This document shows, one piece after another, positions 1 through 5,314 of a stretch of 8,620 bases of DNA. The notes under the pieces were generated by a model. The model did not search any database and was not told the origin of the DNA. It was given only the letters and a program-made list of their open reading frames with translations. Source of the stretch: Planctomycetota bacterium (lineage in GTDB: Bacteria; Planctomycetota; Planctomycetia; Planctomycetales; Planctomycetaceae); contig JAEYWB010000546.1 of assembly GCA_023429275.1 (NCBI GenBank), positions 1 to 8,620 of the forward strand. Direction: 5' to 3'. The position numbers and the translations under genes were made by a program. Every line of letters starts with the position of its first letter. The first letter of the stretch is position 1.

Positions 1-114
1 GGCACGCCCTGCAGGTACTCCGGAAGGGCGTGGCCAAGCTACGTTTGTCGTTCCTCCGAAAGCCAGCACCGTTTTGCAGGACCACGCCCTTACGCAAAGC
101 CTCCAGGGCGTGCC
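1..114. repeat. Pair of inverted hairpin repeats (REP-like)
   Basis: Two hairpins have the same geometry: CACGCCCT, a 14-nt loop, then AGGGCGTG, at 3-10/25-32 and again at 83-90/105-112. They are inverted relative to each other: GGCACGCCCTG (1-11) is the exact reverse complement of 104-114, and AAGGGCGTGG (24-33) is the exact reverse complement of 82-91. The stretch could therefore form either two small hairpins or one long cruciform. The arrangement resembles bacterial REP/BIME elements. No transposase is visible, and the element touches the left edge, so it may be larger than shown. The repeat is seen directly; the REP-like label is inference. Confidence 0.55.
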
Positions 115-256
115 ACCCGTGCCGGAGTCGGCGTTGGAAGTTGGAGAGTCTACGGATCAGCCGCCGCACACGGATGAAGACGGTTTCGATGAGAGGCCCA
201 GGCCGCGCGATTCAACCGGGAAATCCGTCCGTTCGTCCGTTTGTCCGGGGCCGTCG

Positions 257-400
257 ATGCACGATCCTTACGGCTCCAGGCCGCTGCCGCACCTGGCGGC
301 GCTCGATCGGAAGGGGATCATTCGCCTGGTCGAGGATGCTCCTGACGACATGAGCCGCGCGGCGTTGTGGGAGACGCTCGAACAGCTTCTGTCGGAGTGA
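257..400 (+). CDS. Doubtful small hypothetical protein (47 aa) or 3' end of a longer frame
   Basis: I do not recognise this protein. The last 47 codons, starting at the ATG at 257, encode a hydrophilic helical tail containing IIRLVEDAPDD and ending ALWETLEQLLSE. About four fifths of the third codon positions in the last 39 codons are G or C, as in the real genes here. The same frame has no stop back to the left edge (base 2), so this could be the C-terminus of a larger gene, but the upstream part is proline- and arginine-rich with weaker codon bias and runs through the hairpin repeats. The only other nearby start is a TTG at 74. No Shine-Dalgarno sequence precedes the ATG. It could equally be a degraded gene remnant or a chance frame. 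Confidence 0.3.
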   Translation: MHDPYGSRPLPHLAALDRKGIIRLVEDAPDDMSRAALWETLEQLLSE

Positions 401-614
401 TCGTCAGGAGACGCGACGGGCGAATGGCGGTCCTTCGCAGGAAGTTCATGGAGCCATTGATTGAACGCCGGCCATCCCGAGGGGAGAATCCTCGAACTGC
501 GCGTTGCCGGGAATTTGACTTGTCCGACCTGGTCGTGACCACGCTGAGTCGCGGCGATGTGCTCAGGTCCTTTTGCAAAGTGACATTTCTTCGTCTTCGT
601 TTTTCCAGGTACTG
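401..614. other. Non-coding leader before the first phosphodiesterase gene
   Basis: I see no credible gene here. A TTGACT at 515-520 resembles a -35 box, but there is no matching -10 box at normal spacing. CGAGG/CCTCG (478-482/490-494) could form a weak 5-bp stem without a T tract, so it is not a terminator. The promoter of the downstream gene probably lies in this stretch but cannot be placed with confidence. Confidence 0.4.
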
Positions 615-1427
615 ATGATCCATTTCTCCAGGATTCTGCTCGTTGCCCTTGGCTGCCTCGCCATGGGGCATTCCGCTCTCGCCCAGGAGTCGGTGCCTCT
701 CGTGATGGCTCATCGGGGCGGGGCTCATGAGTTTGAAGAGAACACCCTCGCCTCGTTTCGCACCTGCTACGAGAAGGGGATTCGCGGGTTCGAGACCGAC
801 GTCCGTATGACCAAGGACGGCGTGCTGGTGATCCTGCACGACGACAGTCTCGACCGGACGCACAAGGGGAGCGGCCCCGTCGAAAGCCAGACGGCGGCCG
901 AGCTGAAAGAGGTCGTGTCGAAGAAGGGGGAGCCCCTGCTGTTCCTCGATCAGCTCCTGGACTACTTCGCCGACAAGCCGGGCGTCTATCTCGAGCTGGA
1001 GATGAAGGTCGGCAACAAGTCGCTCTACCCTGATGAACGGGTCCGCGAGCTTTGCCGGGTCCTGCACCAGGCCGCGGAAGCGAAGAAGCCCAGGACGTCG
1101 ATCTATGCCTATACGTCGTTCGATGAGCGCCCCCTCAAGGAGATCCGCAGCCTCGACGAAAACGCCCAGACGCTGATGATCGTCGGCAAGCCGCTCTCCG
1201 ACGAGATGATCCAGCGGGCGAAGACCCTGAAGGTCAACTACATCGGCTGCCAGCTGAGCGGCACCTCGCGGACCCTGGTCAAGGAAGCCCAGAAGCAGGG
1301 ATTCAAGGTCAACTGCTGGCCGGGCCACACGGTGGACGACTACTTCCTCTCTCTCGGCCTGGGGGTCAACGTGCATTGCACCGACATCCCCATGGCGGTT
1401 CTGAAGGTCAAGGACAAGTTGAAGTGA
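615..1427 (+). CDS. Secreted glycerophosphodiester phosphodiesterase (GDPD family)
   Basis: This is a 270-residue GDPD-family enzyme, expected to hydrolyse glycerophosphodiesters to glycerol 3-phosphate and an alcohol, using a divalent metal. The N-terminus is a signal peptide: a short basic start, a hydrophobic core (ILLVALGCLAM) and a likely signal peptidase I site after ALA near residue 23, so the enzyme acts outside the cytoplasm. The family signature is complete: HRG at 33-35 followed by EENT at 41-44, the metal-binding pair in ETD at 60-62, and H75 in VILHDD. The later strand motif ELEMK is at 127-131, and the barrel closes with NCWPGHTVDD and CTDIP near the end. Length is normal for a single-domain member. 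The ATG at 615 is chosen because the hydrophobic signal follows directly; an upstream in-frame TTG at 573 would add 14 polar residues. No clear ribosome binding site is visible. The exact substrate is unknown. Confidence 0.92.
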   Translation: MIHFSRILLVALGCLAMGHSALAQESVPLVMAHRGGAHEFEENTLASFRTCYEKGIRGFETDVRMTKDGVLVILHDDSLDRTHKGSGPVESQTAAELKEVVSKKGEPLLFLDQLLDYFADKPGVYLELEMKVGNKSLYPDERVRELCRVLHQAAEAKKPRTSIYAYTSFDERPLKEIRSLDENAQTLMIVGKPLSDEMIQRAKTLKVNYIGCQLSGTSRTLVKEAQKQGFKVNCWPGHTVDDYFLSLGLGVNVHCTDIPMAVLKVKDKLK

Positions 1428-1435
1428 TCGTCACT
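1423..1435. other. Compact convergent gene junction with a small palindrome
   Basis: The phosphodiesterase stop (TGA, 1425-1427) and the antiporter stop on the opposite strand (TCA, 1431-1433) are 3 bp apart. They lie inside a perfect short inverted repeat, AGTGA-TCG-TCACT. There is no room for separate terminators and no T tract on either side, so each transcript must extend into the opposing gene unless termination is Rho-dependent. The palindrome largely follows from two facing TGA stops. Confidence 0.6.
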
Positions 1436-3254
1436 CGCCTGTCTCCGGCTTCGCCCACAGCATCACCATGCCGAGGCCCCCGGCGACCAGCGAGGCGGCG
1501 AAGATGGCGATCTTCGCCGCGGCGTAGGTCGCATGGTCGGGGAAGGCGATCCCGGCGATGAACAGCGACATGGTGAAGCCGATGCCCGCGAGAGCGCCGG
1601 CGCCGCAGAGATGTCGCCAGGTGTAGGCTTCGGGCTTGTCGGCGATGCCGCTCTTCACGGCGAGCCAGGAGGCCACGATGATGCCGATCGGCTTGCCGAC
1701 GACCAGCCCGAGTGCGATCGCGACGATCAGCCGTCCCTGTCCATCGAGGACGCCGGCGCTCCAGGTGACTCCCGCATTCGCCAGCGCGAAGATCGGCAGG
1801 GCGACGTAGCTGGACCACGGTTCGACCGTCCGGAGCAGTCGGTCGGTGGGGGACTCGAGGCGGGCGTGGATGGCATCGAGGGTCTGGAGTGTCCGTTCGG
1901 AGGGGCCATTCCGCATCGCCTCGCCGGCGTGGCTCTCTTCGCGGTTGATGACGGCGGAGGCCTGAGTGAGAAGCGCTTTCAGGTTCGCCGGAGGCCGGGC
2001 GGGGATCAGCATCGCCATGATGACGGCGGCGAGCGTCGCGTGGAGGCCCGCCTCGTGAAGGACGAACCAGAGGCCCACGGCGCAGATCGCATACGGGAGA
2101 GCTTTGTAGACGCCGATCCGGTTGAGCGCAACGGCGACGGCGGTCACGACGCCCCCCGCCATCAGGAACCCCGTGTTGATCGACTCGGTGTAGAAGAACG
2201 CGATTACCAGGATCGCCACGACGTCGTCGATGATGACGGCCGCCGTGAGGAACACACGGAGCGCGATCGGCACCCGGGCGCCGAGCAGCACGATCAGCGC
2301 GACCGCGAAGGCGGTGTCCGTCCCGATCGGGATCCCCCATCCGTGCCGCAGCTCCGGCGGGGCGATCGACGAGTAGATGAGCGCCGGCAGGGCAATCCCG
2401 CCGATAGCGGCGATCACCGGGAGCGCCCCCGAACGGAACGTCGCGAGGTGCCCGACCGTGAACTCCCGCTTGATCTCGAGTCCGACGACGAAGAAGAAGA
2501 CCGAGAGGAGTCCGTGATTGACCCAGTGCAGCAGGGACTGGGAGAACGTCGTCTTGTCCCAGAGGAAGCCGAGCGGCTTTTCCCAGAACGCGGTGAACGC
2601 CGGGCCGAGGGGGGAATTGCTGAGCACGAGCGCCAGCAGCGTCGCCAGCCCGAGAAGCAGTCCCGACGAGGGTCCCCAGTGAACGAACTTGAACGCGGCG
2701 GCCTGGATGCGATGCCCCAGCGGCGCGAGCATCGCGTCGGCGAGGGAGCTTGCATCCCAGGTGTTGGTATAGCGTTTGCCGTTGATGAAGAACGCGGGGG
2801 CCTCGGCGACACCGCTCCGCTGGGCACTCTCCATATCCTCGCGGACCCGGCCCCGGGCCGCTTCGGCTGCCGGGTCCGTGCCGGCGTCGTGATCTGCAAC
2901 GCCGTGGCTGCGGGCGGCCTCGTCGATGGCGGCGGCGTTCAAGGTCGGGCCGCGCTCCATGAAGGCCTCATGGATTTCCCAGAACTTGCCGGTGGCATTC
3001 GCGACGCGTTCCGCGACCTCGGCGGCTCGAAGCGCGTCCGGCTTCCCCTGGACGGGAAGATGCCGGAACACGTACCGCATCCGGTCGCCGAACTGATTCC
3101 TCAGCTCCTCGACCACCGCATGAACAGCCCGGCAGCGGTAGTCGGCGTAGCTCCCGTACTGCACGAGCGTCATCTCCGCCTCGGGCGGCCCCAGGATGTG
3201 ATCGCGGGCGGGATCGACGGGAGGAACAAGCTGTCGGGACTTGGGGATCGGCAT
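1431..3254 (-). CDS. nhaA: Na+/H+ antiporter NhaA with N-terminal DsbA-like thioredoxin domain
   Basis: This 607-residue fusion protein is larger than E. coli NhaA. Residues about 15-180 form a DsbA/thioredoxin-like domain, with strand motif MTLVQYGSYADYRC, family motif MRYVFRHLPV at 59-68 and the cis-proline motif APAFFINGKRY (P153). Its usual CPYC site reads DYRC (38-41), so only the second cysteine remains and normal disulfide exchange is unlikely. Residues about 190-600 are NhaA with roughly 12 membrane segments. They carry the paired aspartates in VIIDDVV (D343, D344), the aspartate of GTDTAFA (D313) and the lysine of VVGKPIGI (K521), matching E. coli D163/D164, D133 and K300. It should exchange Na+ (or Li+) for H+ across the inner membrane. 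No signal peptide is seen, so by E. coli topology the extra domain would be cytoplasmic. The start is fixed by a good AGGAG site 8 nt upstream. Such fusions are known; the regulatory role of the extra domain is inferred. Confidence 0.95.
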   Translation of the reverse strand: MPIPKSRQLVPPVDPARDHILGPPEAEMTLVQYGSYADYRCRAVHAVVEELRNQFGDRMRYVFRHLPVQGKPDALRAAEVAERVANATGKFWEIHEAFMERGPTLNAAAIDEAARSHGVADHDAGTDPAAEAARGRVREDMESAQRSGVAEAPAFFINGKRYTNTWDASSLADAMLAPLGHRIQAAAFKFVHWGPSSGLLLGLATLLALVLSNSPLGPAFTAFWEKPLGFLWDKTTFSQSLLHWVNHGLLSVFFFVVGLEIKREFTVGHLATFRSGALPVIAAIGGIALPALIYSSIAPPELRHGWGIPIGTDTAFAVALIVLLGARVPIALRVFLTAAVIIDDVVAILVIAFFYTESINTGFLMAGGVVTAVAVALNRIGVYKALPYAICAVGLWFVLHEAGLHATLAAVIMAMLIPARPPANLKALLTQASAVINREESHAGEAMRNGPSERTLQTLDAIHARLESPTDRLLRTVEPWSSYVALPIFALANAGVTWSAGVLDGQGRLIVAIALGLVVGKPIGIIVASWLAVKSGIADKPEAYTWRHLCGAGALAGIGFTMSLFIAGIAFPDHATYAAAKIAIFAASLVAGGLGMVMLWAKPETGE

Positions 3255-3262
3255 CAGAGGAT

Positions 3263-3267
3263 CTCCT
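3263..3267 (-). promoter_or_regulatory. Shine-Dalgarno site of the antiporter gene
   Basis: Read on the minus strand this is AGGAG, 8 nt before the ATG at 3254. It fixes the antiporter start, and it is the clearest well-spaced ribosome binding site in the window. Confidence 0.75.
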
Positions 3268-3467
3268 GCCCATGTGAGTCATCGACGGCGAGCGAGCCGG
3301 CGGCTCACAGGGCAACGGTCTGAGTGTTTTGCGGAAACAAGTCGAGGACGCGAAAGATGTGCCGAAGGCCTGTCGAGTCGATCAAAGGGAGACAGACCGG
3401 CCGTCGACACGAACGCCCCGTGCTTCAACAAAACCCCACCTCCGGGAGCTGCGGCGTCGGCGGGTGT
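3268..3467. other. Spacer between the second phosphodiesterase gene and the antiporter gene
   Basis: This is a non-coding gap between two minus-strand genes. GAGCC/GGCTC at 3294-3298/3302-3306 gives a small 5-bp hairpin in the antiporter leader, about 40 nt before its start. A short AT-richer patch lies around 3325-3342. I see no Rho-independent terminator behind the upstream gene and no convincing promoter, so whether the two genes share a transcript is open. The 213-bp distance between the coding regions argues mildly for separate transcription. Confidence 0.4.
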
Positions 3468-5018
3468 TCATTTCGGGTCTCCCTGTCCTGCGGTCAGATA
3501 CCGGAGTCCGCTCTTCTCATCGGGGATGGCGACCCTCACGCTTCCCGTGCAACCCTTCTCCTTCTGGCATCGACCGCTCGCCGACAGCAGCTGGCCGTCC
3601 GGCCAGGCCTCGATCCCGAGCGAGCAGTCGAACTCGTACCTCCCTTTCATCTGGAAATCGGTGTCGGTCACGAGAAGGATCTGCGGAGTGCCGTAGCAGC
3701 CGAACCACCAGCGGTCGTGCGCGAACGTGGCCGACTGGATGCCGAGCTGGGTGTGGCCGCTCCTGATGACGTGCTTTTTCACGAACTTGAAGCCGGCGTC
3801 GTGCTCGTAGACGTAGTTCTCCTGGACGCCGTCGGGGAGTCCGCCGACGACGAAGAACCGGCCTTCGCGGAAGCCGATTCCGCCGGCCCCGTGGAAGACT
3901 TCCTGCACTTCATGGCGGGCGATCTCCTTCAGGGTTGCGGCGTCGTAAACGAAGACCCAGGAGTCCGCATTCCCCTTCGGATCGTTGAACCTGCCGAGGT
4001 TCACGGCGACATAGAGCTTCCCCTCCTGGAAGCAGAGATCGCCGTGGTGGTTGGCGACGGGGACCTTCTTGAGGAGGCGGCCCTCGAGATCGGTCTTCAC
4101 CAGCGTCGTGGTGAACGACCAGTAGATGGCGGACCGGTCGCTGCAGACCCCTTGCAGGTGGTGCGGGTACGTCCCTTCGCACGTCACGTTCGTCAGCGGT
4201 CGCTCCGTCCTCAGGGCGAGCAGCGTCCGGGGCTGGTCGGTGTAGAGCCGCTCGACCCCCAAGTCGAGCAGTTTCTTCATCGTCGCCCGGTCGTTGACCG
4301 TCCAGGCGCCGATCTGGAGCCCGGCCGATCGAACCTTCTGAACTTTCTCCGGGGTGACGCCGCTGTGATGCAGCACGAGCGCCTCGAAGCCGTGCTTCCT
4401 GGCGATGCCGAGGTCCTTGTCGATGTCGGTGTCGGCTCCGCGATCCCAGAAGACCGGGATCTCGGGAGCGAGGCGTTTCACGTCGGACATGTACTTCAGG
4501 TTGCCGTCGTTGAAGCCGACCCAGCGCTGAGCCTTCAGGCTCTTCACGAGGGCAACCGCATCGGCGACACAGTCCATCTTCGGCTGGATCGAGACCCGGG
4601 TCCGGTCCTGCTTCATCACGAGCCGCAGCACCTCTTCGAGGAGTGGAATTCTCTGCGGAGGGCATTCCTCGACCGACCTGCCGAGGCGTTTGCGGAAGTC
4701 GGTCGCGACATCCACCGCGAGCAGTTCGTCGAAGGTGGAGTCGGGGACCGTGAGGTTCCTGTCGCCGACCCGTCCGGTGGTCCCGTCGTGAGTCACGACC
4801 AGCTTGCCGTCCTTTGTGCGGAAGATGTCGAGCTCGATCCAGTCAGATCCCGCCTCGATGCCGCTCTGGAACGCGGGGATCGTGTTCTCGGGAGCCCCGC
4901 CGGAGTCCCCCCGGTGAGCGGTCACGCCGTTGTTGAGGAATGAGGACGCCTCGAGTCTTCCTGTGTCTGGCACCAGGACACAGCAAAAGGCAACCATGAA
5001 CGACAGGATCACTTTCAT
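3468..5018 (-). CDS. Secreted glycerophosphodiester phosphodiesterase with C-terminal propeller-like domain
   Basis: This is a 516-residue two-domain protein. A signal peptide (MKVILSFMVAFCCVLV, likely cut near residues 24-25) sends it out of the cytoplasm. Residues about 31-268 are a GDPD barrel with the full active-site set: HRG at 35-37, ENT at 44-46, ELD at 62-64 and HDG at 77-79, ending with GAWTVND and LYTDQP. Residues about 275-510 are not part of the usual GDPD fold. They contain repeated strand blocks such as GDLCFQEGKLYVAV, GGIGFREGRFFVVG and QSATFAHDRWWFGC, spaced roughly 50-55 residues apart and each preceded by a histidine, which suggests a beta-propeller. That domain may bind a substrate or polymer; this is inference. 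The ATG at 5018 is chosen because GAGGAG stands just upstream and the signal peptide begins there; longer in-frame starts (5030, 5048, 5132) lack a ribosome site and add unlikely sequence. The gene is divergent from the kinase gene and upstream of the antiporter gene. Confidence 0.92.
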   Translation of the reverse strand: MKVILSFMVAFCCVLVPDTGRLEASSFLNNGVTAHRGDSGGAPENTIPAFQSGIEAGSDWIELDIFRTKDGKLVVTHDGTTGRVGDRNLTVPDSTFDELLAVDVATDFRKRLGRSVEECPPQRIPLLEEVLRLVMKQDRTRVSIQPKMDCVADAVALVKSLKAQRWVGFNDGNLKYMSDVKRLAPEIPVFWDRGADTDIDKDLGIARKHGFEALVLHHSGVTPEKVQKVRSAGLQIGAWTVNDRATMKKLLDLGVERLYTDQPRTLLALRTERPLTNVTCEGTYPHHLQGVCSDRSAIYWSFTTTLVKTDLEGRLLKKVPVANHHGDLCFQEGKLYVAVNLGRFNDPKGNADSWVFVYDAATLKEIARHEVQEVFHGAGGIGFREGRFFVVGGLPDGVQENYVYEHDAGFKFVKKHVIRSGHTQLGIQSATFAHDRWWFGCYGTPQILLVTDTDFQMKGRYEFDCSLGIEAWPDGQLLSASGRCQKEKGCTGSVRVAIPDEKSGLRYLTAGQGDPK

Positions 5019-5022
5019 AGTA

Positions 5023-5028
5023 CTCCTC
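5023..5028 (-). promoter_or_regulatory. Shine-Dalgarno site of the second phosphodiesterase gene
   Basis: Read on the minus strand this is GAGGAG, 4 nt before the ATG at 5018. The spacing is short but the match is strong, and it favours this start over the in-frame ATG codons at 5030, 5048 and 5132, which have no such site. Confidence 0.65.
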
Positions 5029-5225
5029 ATTGGAATCGGCAGTGCCATTGTTGGCTCTGAAGGAGAGCAATGCACGTCGCCGGAGACGATTCGTCCCTCT
5101 GGGAATCTCGACAGAGAACTGACGGACGACATCCGGCCACGTCGCGCCCGCTTCGTCGGCGTAACAGGCCCCTTTCACCGACTTTCGCAACGTCCACGCT
5201 GCGACCACCGGGACGATGAGTGGCA

Positions 5226-5254
5226 TTGTTCCGGTTTACCAGGAGTGAGATACT
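5226..5254 (+). promoter_or_regulatory. Possible sigma-70-type promoter of the kinase gene
   Basis: TTGTTC (5226-5231) and GATACT (5249-5254) are separated by exactly 17 bp and match the -35 and -10 consensus at 3 and 4 of 6 positions. The predicted start of transcription near 5261 would give a leader of about 54 nt. Matches of this quality arise by chance, so this is only a candidate. Confidence 0.22.
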
Positions 5255-5260
5255 TCCTCC

Positions 5261-5278
5261 TCAGGGCATTCAGGGCTT
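5261..5278 (+). repeat. Tandem 9-bp repeat in the kinase leader
   Basis: TCAGGGCAT is followed at once by TCAGGGCTT, with 8 of 9 bases identical. It lies 37-54 bp before the kinase start, near the predicted transcription start. It might be an operator half-site pair, but it is short enough to be chance. Confidence 0.3.
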
Positions 5279-5314
5279 GGCGCTCGCTCCAATGTCGCGG
5301 CACGGAACGAATTG

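Larger units (their letters stand above)
5029..5314. other. Divergent control region between the phosphodiesterase and kinase genes
   Basis: This stretch separates two divergent genes and should carry both promoters. I see no gene I would support in it. A 49-codon frame at 5070-5219 has AAGGAG before its ATG, but its arginine- and proline-rich translation looks random. On the kinase side there is a possible promoter at 5226-5254 and a tandem repeat at 5261-5278. Nothing convincing was found for the minus-strand gene. Confidence 0.5.

Noticed and set aside
515..543. TTGACT as the -35 box of a promoter for the first phosphodiesterase
   Set aside because: The sequence 17 bp downstream (ACCACG) does not resemble a -10 box.
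573..614. TTG start extending the first phosphodiesterase by 14 residues
   Set aside because: The added residues are polar and serine-rich and would precede a normal signal peptide that starts cleanly at the ATG at 615.
318..1376. A 352-codon open frame on the minus strand across the first phosphodiesterase
   Set aside because: It is the antisense of a well-supported gene, and its translation shows no domain.
1533..3323. A 596-codon open frame on the plus strand opposite the antiporter gene
   Set aside because: Its translation is rich in D, E, G and R with no hydrophobic pattern or domain, as expected for the antisense frame of a GC-rich gene. The minus strand clearly encodes NhaA with its active-site residues.
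3324..4943. A 539-codon open frame on the plus strand opposite the second phosphodiesterase
   Set aside because: It is a shadow of the minus-strand GDPD gene with no recognisable motif; the opposite strand has a signal peptide and a complete active site.
4973..5018. Lipoprotein signal in the second phosphodiesterase (cysteines at residues 12-13)
   Set aside because: VAFC does not fit the lipobox because phenylalanine stands where Gly, Ala or Ser is needed, and the cysteines lie too early inside the hydrophobic core.
5070..5219. A 49-codon frame with AAGGAG before its ATG in the divergent region
   Set aside because: The product is arginine- and proline-rich with no pattern, and a chance ribosome-site match is likely. 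It would deserve a look only if conserved in relatives.
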